From NCBI GenBank assembly GCA_964036195.1, contig OZ038458.1:17125832-17189831 (forward strand): DNA of 64,000 bases, given 5' to 3'. Below the pieces are notes generated by a model. That model ran no database searches and was not told the DNA's origin. It was given only the letters and a program-made list of their open reading frames with translations. Position 1 is the first letter of the stretch, and the number at the start of each line of letters is the position of its first letter. Shown piece after piece: positions 1-10,823 of the stretch. The position numbers were made by a program, and so were the translations under genes. The stretch is from Sphaerolaimus hirsutus (Eukaryota; Nematoda; Chromadorea; Monhysterida; Sphaerolaimidae).

Positions 1-438
1 TGCCTGTAGATATTTTCTCGCAATGCAATGTATTTACAGTATTTCCTCGAAATACCCCCCCCCCCCCCCACGAAATACCCACCTCAAAATGGCCACTGAA
101 TTTATAACCCCCCTCCCCCAAATTGAGTGTAAATGACAAAAGCTGCGGTTTGTGGGCAACACAGAACACACGTTAGAAACAATGACTGTGTTATGTTAGA
201 ACAGTGTTTATACCATCTACATACCAGAGTTGTTAAAAGTACTGAACTTTTTCAAAGTATACTTGAACGTAAAGTATTTATTTTTTACTCATCCCCCGAG
301 TACAGAAAACGTAAAGAAATGTTCGTAAAGGTACTTTTTCCCCGGATAGGTGAGCAATTTCCCGGATAGGTGAGCAATTTCTAGAAATTTCGCTCCAATT
401 TTCTCGCAAAATCACTAATTTTCAGAACGTTTTATCTA
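1..438. mobile_element. Fragments of TACCGTA-type MITE and CAGAGTTG-type element
   Basis: Positions 36-130 resemble the left part of the TACCGTA/TTCGAGG MITE family seen elsewhere in the window, with a C-run and a block that recurs in intact copies. From about 224 a CAGAGTTGTT start opens an AACGTAAA-word region like the element at 762. Neither has a matching right end here. A 20-bp unit is duplicated in tandem at about 341-380. No gene seen. Confidence 0.5.
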
Positions 439-761
439 TTAAGCTGAGATTACAGCTCAACGTGAATTTGACGTAAAATGACGACGTAAAATTATGTTGT
501 AAAACCAATTACATGGGTGTGGATGATGCTACAAATCTACAATTTTTTATGGATAATATATGTATCAATACCTTAATCGTGTCCAATACTGAGCGTTGTC
601 AGCCACAGCTAGAATGAATTGAAAAATTAAATTTTTTCATTTTACATCATAATTTTACATCAGGGAACTAATTTTTCATTTCAAATCAATGATTGCATGC
701 AACCATTGACGTAAAATGTAAAATTAGTTCCCTGATGTAAAATGTAAAGCGTCATCCACAC

Positions 762-2009
762 CAGAGTTGTTCAAATACTGGTATTTTTGGAAAACATAAA
801 CGTAAACGTAAATACCTTTTCCAAATCTAAAGTATAAATACTAAAATGTAAGGTATTTTTAAAATACCAAGGAATAACGTTAAAAAAACGTAAACGTAAA
901 AATTTCAAGAAGTGCCCCATATGAGCAGAGCTTCTGAAAATACCATTGTTGAGACATTTTCAACAATGTATACATAATTTCCATCCATATTTTTCACTTA
1001 CCGTATTACCTCGAAATACCCCCAGGGGGTTTATTATTTCGCCAGCAAAATTTGAGGGGGGATAATTCGAGGGGGGATAATTCGAGGGGGGTTTATTCGA
1101 GGGGGGGTCTATTATTTTGCCAGAAATTTTCGTAAATTTCCCATACGCAGACGTAGAAAAATCGAACAATCACATAGATTTATGTGTTTAAAGGCATATA
1201 TTACTGTATATACACAAAAACCCTTCCCTAACGTCACTTAATCATCACTTTTAACGTGTGTTCTGCATAGTACAGATCACAAACTGCGGTATTTGTCATG
1301 TACGTTCACGTTACACTCAATTTTAGGGGGGGCATTTCGAGCGGGGTTTATTATTTCCTCAGCCGAAATTTAGGGGGGTATTTCGAGGGGGGGATAATTC
1401 GAGGGAATACGGTACATTCAAAGCAAACAAAAAAATCTTATTTAAATTTTTGTCTATTTGTTAACGAATGTTGGTGCTGATGGCCTCGCAGTTTAGCACA
1501 TGGATTAGCACACTTCTTCATCAAAAATTCCATTACTGCGAAAATTCAGCAGGATATGAATAAAACAAAACAGTGAATGATTGTAAAATCCACAACACAA
1601 ATGCGTACACACATTCCACTTTTCTGCTTGTATTTATAGGTAACACATTCCTAGACACTGTTCATATTCCAAAATTGACACATTAAATACATATACAATT
1701 GATTGATTGCACGTATTTACAATATTTTCACTGTCAAAAAGACAATTACACAACATAATTGGCATTATTTAGGTCCAGTGGTAGAACTAGTTACACAAAA
1801 TCAATGTGACTGCGGTAATAGAGCCCATTTCACAGACGCGTGGTTTCGTGTAGCTGGATTTTTACATTTTCTCTGGTACCCGGGTAATTGTGCCAGGAAA
1901 ACGTAACAAAACGTAATGGTATTTTTGGAAAACGTAAACATAAACGTAAGTATAAATACCTGAATAACCGGGTATTTGGGGTAAACGTAAATACGTTTTT
2001 CCAACTCTG
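762..2009. mobile_element. hAT-like MITE, CAGAGTTG ends, AACGTAAA words
   Basis: Begins CAGAGTTGTTCAAATAC and ends GTTTTTCCAACTCTG. The 8 bases before it (754-761) and after it (2010-2017) are both ATCCACAC, an exact hAT-style target duplication. Both sub-terminal regions repeat AACGTAAA/TAAACGTA words. No transposase. It carries a nested TACCGTA MITE. Confidence 0.9.
999..1414. mobile_element. TACCGTA/TTCGAGG MITE
   Basis: TACCGTATTACCTCGAAATA at the left and the inverted form ending AATACGGTA at the right. The interior is full of TTCGAGGGGGG / CCCCCTCGAA runs. One of about a dozen copies in the window. Nested in the hAT-like element 762-2009. Confidence 0.85.
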
Positions 2010-2098
2010 ATCCACACTAACGTTATTAATTTTACAATGTAATTTTACATCAAATTCACGCTGAGCTGTAATCTGCGCTAATACTGTAATACTTCACT

Positions 2099-2509
2099 TA
2101 CCGTATTACCTCGCATTATCCCCCCTTGAATTAACCCTCCCTCAAGATGGGCAGGCGAAATAATACCCCCCCCCCCTCCCGTATGATGTACAATGTAAAT
2201 ACATCATGTATGCAATGTTTATGATGTATTTATTACTGCTATTTTGCATTGTATAGCTACACATAGACACATTAGTTTTTGTAGCTATCTACGTTTTTCC
2301 TGTTTTTCCTTTATCTACGTCCAAATATATCCTGTTTGGAAACATTTATTAGGTACCTGTTCTTGGTACGCAAATGCCTACTACTTACTACGGTCCTTAC
2401 GAAAATTTCTGACGAAATAATAATCCCCCTCGAATTAACCCCCCCTGAAATTTTGCTGGCGAAATTATAAACCCCCATGGGGATATTTGAATTTCGAGGT
2501 AATACGTTA
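2099..2509. mobile_element. TACCGTA/TTCGAGG MITE
   Basis: Left end TACCGTATTACCTCG, right end TTCGAGGTAATACGTTA (one change in the terminal GGTA). C-runs and G-runs fill the sub-terminal parts. The middle holds the TGCAATGTTTATGATGTA block shared with copies at 20598 and 43203. Confidence 0.8.
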
Positions 2510-2539
2510 GTTCATATTCTTTACAAACAAGTATTATTA

Positions 2540-3240
2540 GCGTATTCACGATAAGCTAGAATGCTTGTGATGGTGTACCTGTAAAAAACATCAATACCAT
2601 GTGTAGACAAAATTGACTGCTTCGACTATAGCCACAATACACCTAACACATTTCAATATGTAAATTGAAGATTAGCATTTATTGCGATACTTGCCATGTG
2701 AAATCCTGCGCGATCGCTCGATCGGCTTTTTAGATCGAAAATTCATACCCTGTCGATTTCAGGGGCCAGTTCCGCCAGTGGTAGAGTAAAAAGGAAAACT
2801 TTAATTTTCACTCTTTGTGGAACCAACACCAGGTGGCAGTCCCAAAGTGTCAACGATGTATCCAAATCTTATGTTTTGTATCCAAATATTATTATCAAAC
2901 ATAAGATTTGGATACAAAAACATAAGATCTGGATACAAAAACATAAGATTTGGATACACAATTGACACTTTGGGACTGCCCCTGGTGCTGCAAAGTAGCG
3001 TAGAGTCAAGTGAAGAGTGAAGTGGAAAGTTTTCCTTTTTACTGTACCACTGGCGGAATTGGCCACTGGTGATGAAATCACCGCGTACCAGGTGGGACAA
3101 TTCGCTTTTTGAACTAGATACTGCTTTCAAATTTTTTCGCTTCATATTTCAACTCGCAAGTGGGTTGGTTGAGAAGAGAAGGAAGGTTACCAGTTAACAA
3201 CCAAAATAAAAAACAGGGAAATGTTCAAAAAGTAACGTGA
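2540..3240. repeat. Segmental repeat, partner of 17620-18010
   Basis: The sequence around the foldback at 2763-3068 is a diverged direct copy of 17620-18010. Shared landmarks include GATCGAAAATTC, the GTGGGTTGGTTGAGAAG-like stretch and TATGTAAATT. The copy at 17.8 kb lacks the 306-bp foldback, so the two loci form a filled/empty pair. Confidence 0.7.
2763..3068. mobile_element. Introner-type foldback, GGCCAGTTCC ends (second subfamily)
   Basis: Left GGGCCAGTTCCGCCAGTGG, right CCACTGGCGGAATTGGCC. The interior is a long hairpin with words such as ATCCAAATCTTATG and GGATACAAAAACATAAG. The empty site is at 17843/17844 (TTTCAG then GTGATAATATCAC). Its outline matches the element at 30539-31013. 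No splice-competent ends are intact here. Confidence 0.75.
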
Positions 3241-3245
3241 ACTGC

Positions 3246-3649
3246 TACCGTAAATGCTCTAATAATACGACAGTCGTACTATTTTTTTCAGCACATTTTT
3301 AGGTGTCGTACTATTGGAGATGTCGCATTATTAGAGAGTGTCGCATTATTGTTTTCGTCGAATCAACAACTTCTCGGCTAGTGAATAGTGGCGGTTGTGA
3401 GGCGGCTGGCGCCCGTGCGAACTGCCGAGCGACTCTTGTGAACTGCCGACACCCGCCGCTTTGTCCAAAAGCGCCGAATCCGCGGCTTCCGCAGATTGCC
3501 ACATCGTTACGGCGCTTTTTCTTTTTATTTCTCAGGTGTCGCACTATTGAAGAGTGTCGCATTATTGGAGAGTGTCTGATTATTTTCACACAACGTGCCC
3601 AAACCTGTCGCACTATTGGAGATGTCGTATTATTAGAGCATTTACGGTA
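3246..3649. mobile_element. Variant TACCGTA MITE with TAATAATACGAC words
   Basis: Ends are TACCGTAAATGCTCTAATAA and its inverse TTATTAGAGCATTTACGGTA. Inside, GTCGCACTATTGGAGA and GTCGCATTATTGGAGAGT words repeat. Same TACCGTA terminus as the TTCGAGG family but with a different internal word. The GC-rich centre (3400-3510) has no recognisable gene. Confidence 0.8.
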
Positions 3650-3885
3650 TACGATCGACGTTTGGCGCTGTCTTGGACGTATGCGATTGCGAAGTAGGTA
3701 TTTAAGCTAAGTCCAAACATGGCTTTTTAGTGGAAAGCAATGACTTTTCTTGTCTTTTCATGTATGACGCCACTACATGTCCGCCGGGTCGAAATGTCCA
3801 GCGGGTTTACATGTTAAGGGAGCCTACGTCATTTGAAAAAGCACCAGGAAGTAGGATGCCGCTGCTGATGCTGATCGGAGCCCGG

Positions 3886-6352
3886 TAGTGATGGAAAAGC
3901 GCCAGGAAAAATGGCGCCAGGCGCCAATGGCGCCATGGCGCCATTCAAAATAATGGCGCCGGGCGCCAATGGGCGCCAGAGAAAATGGCGCCAGGCGCCA
4001 ATGGCGCCACGGCGCCATCTGAAAAAATGGCGCCGGGCGCCAAAAACAATGGCGCCAACGATAAAAGTCACTTTTTAGCATGTAAACTGGTGGAAAATAT
4101 AAATGGGAAAATCACTTAATTGTATTTTACAAATCCCACATGCAAGCTGTTAGGCTTTCATCTTGTGTGAGGGTGCCCCCAAGTATTTACTATATATACC
4201 CTAGGGGACACCCCCCTCAGGCCACCCTTGATGCAGGAAAAAATTTTTTCATGTTTTTTTTTCTGGCAAATATAAATGGGACTTCCATACAAATTTTTGT
4301 TCCTGATGAAACAAAAATTATTGAAAAATTTTTTTCTGGACATTTGAGACCAAAAAGTTTTTTTGACATTGGTAGATTGTAATTATGTGCAACTTTTCTA
4401 CCCAGTCAGAACCCCCGGAAGCCCCACACAATGGTGGCATTGTTGATCAAACATTAAATTTTTTTTGGAGAAAAATGTAGGTTTGAAAAAGTCAACAATC
4501 CACTATCCCAAGCTATTCATGGAGCACATGGGGCCAGAATTGGCTTGTTTGGTGTCAGGGGCAACATATGGCTGCTCCTGGGCTCCATTTTTGCATTCAA
4601 ATATTTTTTATAGCCAATGATAAAAATGGCCCTGCGTAGAGGGGGCACTCGCCTGACAGCTTGTCTGGCGCCTGCAGTGTCTTGACGCAAATGACAAAAT
4701 ACTTGTGCCCACCCAATGTGGACACTAATTATTTGATAAAAACCTATAGGGGCCAATGGGCAATGTGCCCTGTATCTAGTGTGACTGAGATAAACAAATG
4801 AAGAGGTCATGCCCAGAAAATTTAAAATCACAGTTTTTCAATCACAAGTACAATTTTGATAATCGCAAAGTTTAAAATCATTGTTGTCATGTTTTTGTGG
4901 TCCATGCCTGCTTGCTGGGGGCAAGTTTTGTGGGAGTGAGTGGACCAGGGGCCAAATTATACTCCCAAGTCACCAGCAGTCAAAATACGGCTGTGGGAAA
5001 GCTATAAGTAATTTTTTTGTTTTTGAAAAAGACCCAACACAAGTGCATTCATTGCTTGTGTTGGCAGCACACAAAAAAATCGGCTGTGCACTTTACTGCA
5101 GCTGTATTTTGTGTGTTTTTTGAAAATTCCCATTTATATGTGCCGGGGAAAAAATTGGAAAAAAACATTCATCAATCTGTAGCAGCAGAACAGGGGGGTG
5201 CCAGGGGGTGCCACTTGGCATATATGTAGGCAAATGTTGTGGGCATCCCCACATCAAATGGCAGCCATATTGGGCTGCACGTTTCCCTGTGAGATAGTTA
5301 TGAAAAATGAGGTACCTGATTTCCCATTTATATTTGCCACCAGTTTATATCATTTCATAACAGAAGCTTTTTTAGCAGAGGAATATGTGCCGTATTTTCT
5401 CCAAATACCCCTAGAATTAATGGGTGTTCGAGCGACCTCCAAAGGCGAGCTCATACCACATGGGGTATTTCGAAGGAGTATTCCAAATACCCCTTCGAAA
5501 TACCCCCTGTGGTCTGAGCTAGCTGGGGAAAAAATAACCCCAACTCAACGTCGACTCCCCCATCTGTAATATTTAAAGTACATCATGTTTGCAATGAACA
5601 TGATGTTTTAATGGCTGCCAATTTACATCGCAGCTATACTGTATTTCCTCGAAATACCCATAGGGGGTTTATTTTTCAGTGTGAGAATTTAGAGGGGGCA
5701 ATTTCGGGGGGGGGATATTCGATGGGTGGTTGTATTATCTCCCCAGTAAATTTTCGAGACATAGGGTAGTAAAGATGGGCTTTTACATACCAAAAATTGG
5801 TAATAAAAGTGACAACACAGCATATAAACATTTAGATGTATTATATCAACGTAGATGGCTACACAAACTAAATATGTAGTCTTATGTGTGGCTGTGACGC
5901 ATATTGGCATCGATTAATACATCATGTACCTTGTGTACATGATGTAAATAGCTTATTCCATACGGAGGTATTTCGAGGGGGGTATTTTTTATTCAGCTCG
6001 AAAACACATGGGGGTATTTCAAGGGAGGTTAATTCTAGGGGGTATTTCAAGGAAATACGGTACATTGACTGCTTTGTGCAACGATCTACGATAAAATGTC
6101 CTATTTGTTCACATTTATTCGCGAAATTTTGGCGCCATTTCTGGCGCCATCCAAAACAATGGCGCCGGGCGCCTAATTGGGGCCAGCGAAAATGGCGCCA
6201 AGCGCCAAGGGCGCCATGGCGCCATTCGAAATAATGGCGCCAGGCGCCAGATGGCGCCACAGAAAAGGGCGCCAAGCGCCAATGGCGCCATGGCGCTGGC
6301 GCCCTTTGGCGCCATTAAAGGGCGCCAGCACCATGGCGCCATTCCATCACTA
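3886..6352. mobile_element. hAT-like element, TAGTGATGG ends, GGCGCC words
   Basis: TAGTGATGGAAAAGCGCC at the left, GGCGCCATTCCATCACTA at the right, flanked by GAGCCCGG at 3878-3885 and 6353-6360 (exact 8-bp duplication). GGCGCC-word blocks lie at 3900-4060 and 6130-6340. The 2 kb between is AT-rich with other insertions, including a MITE at 5637. No transposase domain recognised. Confidence 0.9.
5637..6062. mobile_element. TACCGTA/TTCGAGG MITE nested in hAT-like element
   Basis: Left TACTGTATTTCCTCGAAATA (one change), right CAAGGAAATACGGTA, G/C-run interior with TTCGAGG words. A further damaged copy, TGCCGTATTTTCTCC, begins at about 5388. Confidence 0.8.
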
Positions 6353-6483
6353 GAGCCCGGCACTCGATGCCTTTTCGTCCTAGTCGCACGTCCTTCAATT
6401 TCAGGATCGCATTGTGTAAATTTAATCAACTTCGATACGATCCAGAGATAGCCGCCAGATTTTTTGTTACCGCTGTCTTTTTA

Positions 6484-7814
6484 AACTGCGTTCGGATCAA
6501 GTCCGGCAGTCAGTTTCTGACCTGACTGCTGATGCCATAACTCCTGCTGTGGGGGGAATTAAGAGACGAAATTTGGGTGAGACGTAGCCGACATTTCCCC
6601 ATACTATACTCCAACGCAAGGGCGATGGCGATCCGTTTTAGTGTGGGTCGTCGTATATGCGCAAAAATTTTTTACAGAACTTCGCTGTCCGCGTCAAGTC
6701 CGGCACACAGTGGTTTTCCACCACTTTGGCTGCCTTAACTCTAGAAACGCGGACACGAAATAGCTGAAATTTTGGGGGGTTATCGTCAACATCCTGTGGC
6801 ACCATCGACTCACCAAAAATGTCGCTCACTGCGTATACCGCCGCTGTTTTTTTACAGATACAGTGTACACATCAGGTCCAGGACCAACTTGCGTTTCACC
6901 GAGCCAAATTCACTTTAAATATATTTTTTATAAGACACTTGAAAAGTTGGTTTAGGATGCCCTCTAGGGAAGGGTTTAAGGTATAAAATTGCATAAAAAA
7001 CCTTACCCCAAAAATGCCCCACTAAGGAATTTTAATGGGGGTGAATGTAATGAAGTCACATATGACATCATCACCATACAAATTTGTACTGTGATGATGT
7101 CATAGGTGATGTCAGAACAGTCACCCCCATTAAAATTCTTAGGGGGGCATTTTGGGGTAAGGTTTTTTACGCAATTTTATAACTTAAACCCTTCCCTAGA
7201 GGGCATCCTAAACCAACTTTTAAAGTGTCTAACAAAAAAATATATTTAAAGTGAATTTTTAGGATGCAACTGTAGAGCATTGTTAAAATATCGCTTAACA
7301 GGTAACTTCACTGCATTGTACAGTATCATATGGGTCTGTAGAATTGTAAAACTGTATTACATAACTGCATTGAGCATTTTTGAAAAAATTTATAGGGTGC
7401 CGGACCTGATGCAGACAGCACATTCATTAAAAACGCGCTAGACCCGCAAGCGACACCTTTGGTGGGTCGCCTGTGCCCGCCATTTAGTGTACAGTAAGGG
7501 GAGGGGTGTCGGCCATATCCCCCCCCCAGTTTCAGCTTTGTATTGTCTGCGTTTCTGGAGTGACGGCACCCAAAGTGATGAAAAACCACTGGGTGCCAGA
7601 CTTGACGCGGACAGCGAAATTCTGTAAAAAAATTTGCGCGTATACAGCGACCCACACTTAGGGGGGTCGCCGTCGCCCCTGCGTTGGAGTATAGTAGGGG
7701 GGAATGTCGGCTACGTTCCACCCAAATTTCATCTCTTAATTCCCCCCACAGCGGGAGTTATGGCATTAGCAGTCAGGTTAGAAACTGACTGCCGGACCTG
7801 ATCCGAACGCAGTT
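6484..7814. mobile_element. 1.33-kb palindromic element, AACTGCGTTCGGATC ends
   Basis: AACTGCGTTCGGATCAAGTC at the left and its inverse GATCCGAACGCAGTT at the right. Inverted similarity continues inward for hundreds of bases. The centre (about 6930-7220) is a further hairpin built on ACCTTACCCCAAAAATGCCC. A second copy of nearly equal length sits at 52188-53515 in an SMC4 intron. TA at both borders here suggests a TA duplication. No transposase. Confidence 0.85.
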
Positions 7815-8990
7815 TACTTTTCGTTGTTTCCAACTCGATAAGTAGGTATACTCGACGGACCGCAAAGCATGCGCCTGAAATTACTTATGTCTTCGTCGAT
7901 AACGTGCCAGCAGGATACCTATGAACGCACTTTCACAACAAAAAAAAACATTTAAAAAAAGCAGATTCGCGTACAAGCGACGAAAGTTTTTTCCTGAAAC
8001 GTTTTTTCGTTTTTTTCTTTTTTTTCGTTTTCTTTTTTCTTCGTTTTTTTTCTGAAATTTGTTGGAACAATTTTTTATTTTATGAATGATGACGTCATGA
8101 TGGAGTGTTTCTCTCAGAGCAACGCATAGCATGCTGTCCGCGGAGTATATTTTGCATTGAATTTGTTTGGCTACTTATTCAGTTGTGCTTCTTGTGGTGT
8201 TGGTGGTATTATCACGTGACAGTAGGACAACCAATAAGACAGCCTGGCAAGCTGCAGCAAAAGGGAGAAAGTAAAATATAAAAATACCCAACACTTGATC
8301 GCATTGACAACGTGGCGGTTGTTGGTCAGTAGGTTTACTTTGATGATTTTTATTCTGTGTGAATTTACTGCATATTGCAGTTTGTATTTATCTAAACAAT
8401 TGTTCAACTTTCTGACGCTTCATTGTCGGTTACGCGATAACTGCGCGCCACTAGCAAATAAAAACACATTAAAGTCCTTCCAGAAAATAATTTTTTCATT
8501 AAGCCGAGATTACAGCTCAGTGTCGAGTTGACGTAAAATGACGATGTAAAATTACGTCGTAAAATTGATTAGGTACATACATCCGAACGGATAAAGATAT
8601 GGTGCTGGAATTTCATAACAGGATTGTCCTGGTAATTGTGATCCATATCCAAAAAATTTTTTTGAAAAATATGAAGTAATTAAGTTGTTTTTAATTTTAC
8701 ATCAAAATTTTGTCATTTTACGTTGACATTTTACTTCAAACATTTTACGTTAAATACATTTGACATCAACCACATTTTACGTCAAACTTTACGTCGACAT
8801 TTTACATTTTATGCTTGGGCTGTAATCTCGACTTAAAAAAATTGTAATTATTTGCTATCACTCTAAGCATTATACTGTGTATTTATACTCAATCACATTC
8901 TCTGACCCAGCAAAAAAAAATCGGTAGTCGCGAGCAAATAGACGTGGCCATTCGTATTGATTCATCCACGATGTAACTTGTTATTCAGAC
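7815..8990. other. Intergenic DNA with a T-rich tract, compact promoter-like motifs and a GACGTAAAATG palindrome
   Basis: A T/TTTTCG-rich tract lies at 7985-8060. Promoter-like motifs lie at 8213-8286 (separate entry). Inverted GACGTAAAATG-word arms (8498-8570 and 8760-8838) mark another member of the family at 439. I recognise no protein domain in this stretch. Confidence 0.5.
8213..8286 (+). promoter_or_regulatory. Candidate core promoter: E-box, CCAAT box, TATA box
   Basis: CACGTGAC at 8213-8220, CCAAT at 8231-8235 and TATAAAAATA at 8277-8286, all plus strand with textbook spacing. About 170 nt downstream is AATAAA (8457-8462). A short reading frame from 8341 has a hydrophobic start but no family I recognise. 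The motifs are seen; promoter activity is inferred. Confidence 0.35.
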
Positions 8991-9235
8991 TACCGTATTT
9001 CCTCAAAATACCCCCCGTCAAAATAGGCACTATGAATTTGTGGTCCGGGAAATGCATAACAGACGTTCAAAACACGTACTGTGTTACGTTAGAACATCGT
9101 TTATACCAACTACATCCTTATATAAGGCTGTAAAAACTTATACATGGTGGTTATTGTTGCATTTATCACGTTTTTCTCTCAAAATTTTCACTCTGAAAAA
9201 ATATACTCCCCGGGGGTAATTATAGGAAATACGGT
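8991..9235. mobile_element. Short TACCGTA MITE
   Basis: TACCGTATTTCCTCAAAATA at the left, TAGGAAATACGGTA at the right. It contains the AACACGTACTGTGTTACGTT block shared with the first 220 bases of the window. Its right end lies inside the reading frame of the secreted-peptide gene at 9188-9578. Confidence 0.8.
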
Positions 9236-9578
9236 ATTCTTAAGTGTAGGTATATCTTTAATGTCGTCTACCGAACGAACCACCACTGCACCGGCGTGCT
9301 TGCAGTTGCACCACTGCGGACCGTGGCCCCTGTCGCAATAGCACGCAATAGCGTGGGTGCCGCACGTGACGCTGACCAACAACAACTGGGGGCAGTCCCG
9401 GACCCTGGAAAATGTAAAATGTTTTGTAAAGTGTCGGATGTCATGTAAAATGCCCTGTAAAATGGCAAACACGTTTGTCATTGCACAGGGCATTTTACAT
9501 GACTTCTGACACGTTGCATGACACGTGACAATTTACAGGGTCTGAGACTGGCACCAGAATGGGCAGCAAATGATTCAT
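9188..9578 (-). CDS. Predicted secreted cysteine-rich peptide, copy 1 (two exons)
   Basis: Function unknown. Exon 1 is 9555-9578 (8 codons from ATG); exon 2 is 9188-9385. Joined in phase 0 they give a signal peptide (MNHLLPIL then a Leu/Val core) and a short mature part with a CYC...WCNC pattern, 73 residues to the first stop. It aligns with copies 2, 3 and 5 through the signal peptide and cysteine core. The intron is a hairpin element (9386-9554) inside the signal-peptide codons, where copies 2 and 3 have none. The last 16 or so codons lie in the inserted MITE 8991-9235, so the C-terminus is probably replaced. The start is supported by the ACACCATG leader also seen in copies 2 and 5. It could be a decaying copy. 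Confidence 0.6.
9386..9554 (-). mobile_element. Candidate introner forming the intron of copy 1
   Basis: On the minus strand it starts GTGCCAGTCTCAGACCCTG and ends GGGACTGCCCCCAG. Its two halves fold back through TGTAAAATG and CATGACATTT words. The exon before ends CTG and the intron ends CAG. Removing it leaves an open frame that aligns without a gap to copy 2. Confidence 0.8.
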
Positions 9579-9579
9579 G

Positions 9580-10420
9580 GTGTCCGTATTGGTGCCCGCT
9601 ATGCTTCGTTAGCACTGATTTTTTTAAATCTGAATGTAGGTAGGCGTTGGAAATTTAGTGATGGGGTTAAAGCCGGAGTTAAAGCACAGACAAATAATTA
9701 GGAGCTGAAGCGAAAAATTCAGTGTCGACAATTTGCAAATACTCGAGAACGCTTAGAGAGATCTATCGCCAAATTGAGATGCTGAAAGCACTAACCGATA
9801 TCTACATCGTGTCCAAAAGTTTTCCAAAAAGCTCCAAAAAGTTTTCGAAATATAATTTTAAAATAAAAATTTCGCTATTTGTCGGCAATTCCAACCAGAA
9901 ATGTTGCCGACAAATAGCGAAATTTTCAATTTTGATTTATATCTTAAGAACCACTGGAGCTTTTTGGATAATTTTTGGAGAAGATGTAGATATCGGTTAG
10001 TGCTTTCAACAGCTCGATTAGGGGATGGATATCTCTAAGCGTTCGTGAGTATTTGTAATTTGACGACACGGAATTTGTCACTTCAGCTCCTATTTGTCGT
10101 TGTGCTGTAACTCCGGTATAACAATAGCAGAAAGATTCGTTTTAATGACGACAAAAGCAAATGCAAAAATTGTGGTGCCTTTCTGCAAGTGTGGATATCG
10201 CTTTTATAACTGAATCAGCAGTGCAATACTGCGCAATGGCATGCGATTCGGGGATATTATTGCGCATGGATGCATTGTTTTTGCAGGTAGTTAGACAAAA
10301 CTGACTACAAAGGATTTCTTATAGCTTTGTCGATGTCTTTGTGTCTATTATTGTGTCGTCAATATGCTTACCTAATTTGCAGTTCTGAACCGCGAATCGT
10401 TCTGAACATCTGTTTGTAGA
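9580..10420. repeat. Segmental repeat, partner of 29161-30480
   Basis: Upstream of peptide copy 1. It matches the region upstream of peptide copy 5 over most of its length, including AATTTAGTGAT, TTAATGACGACAAAA, GGCATGCGATTCGGGGAT and GCAGGTAGTTAGACAAAACT. This copy holds a palindrome (9671-10120) the partner lacks. The partner holds a hAT-like element this copy lacks. Confidence 0.75.
9671..10120. mobile_element. 450-bp near-perfect palindromic MITE
   Basis: Ends AGCCGGAGTTAAAGC and GCTGTAACTCCGGTATA. The arms stay complementary inward (ACTCGAGAACGCTTAGAGAGA pairs with TCTCTAAGCGTTCGTGAGT) to a short centre near 9895. TTAA borders the left and TATAA the right. The empty site is readable at about 29254. 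Confidence 0.8.
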
Positions 10421-10823
10421 TGTCTAGTCGCAATGCAATGTAGATTTTATGACGTAAATATAACATGACATTTCAAAACTTGATTTGATTCGGTGTTTTT
10501 ATTTTGCATGCATGGATTCCATTTGAAGCGAAAAAATGCCGTAATTTCTGTGGCACCATTACCATACTCAAAGACGAATATTGGGAAAAATGTATTTCCC
10601 TTTCGTTTCTGACTGTGAACCCAATAAATACATGCGCCATTCGTCCACCTGATGCATCAGAACGAATATGCTGTTTTTAAGAATTATCATTCCATACGAA
10701 TTTGTTCTTTGTGCCCGGCTGGTTGGTATAGCTGCTGGGCACCCCAGCCTGTCTTGGCTGTTCAGCACACGCATCATGTGCTGTCGTACTGAGGGGTAGC
10801 ATTGCAATGTGATCTGTAAAACA
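10421..10823. other. Intergenic, no supported gene
   Basis: AT-rich sequence that shares CAATGCAATGTA with the start of the window. A 41-codon minus-strand frame at 10677-10802 is too short and unsupported to call. Confidence 0.4.

Larger units (their letters stand above)
439..2080. mobile_element. Palindromic host element with GACGTAAAATG words (outer shell of a three-level nest)
   Basis: The left arm (about 439-500, GAGATTACAGCTCA then GACGTAAAATG words) is matched in inverted orientation at about 2024-2078. Between them sits the hAT-like element 762-2009, which itself contains a MITE at 999-1414. Related short palindromes occur at 8498-8838 and 18850-18971. Exact outer borders are not resolved. 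Confidence 0.5.

Noticed and set aside
3303-3710. 135-codon frame
   Set aside because: It coincides with the TAATACGAC-word MITE 3246-3649 and its translation is repeat-driven.
10677-10802. 41-codon minus-strand frame that faintly resembles a Kunitz-type segment (ACAEQPRQAG...SSYTNQPGT)
   Set aside because: It has one cysteine only, no signal peptide, no supported splice partner; similarity is too weak to claim.
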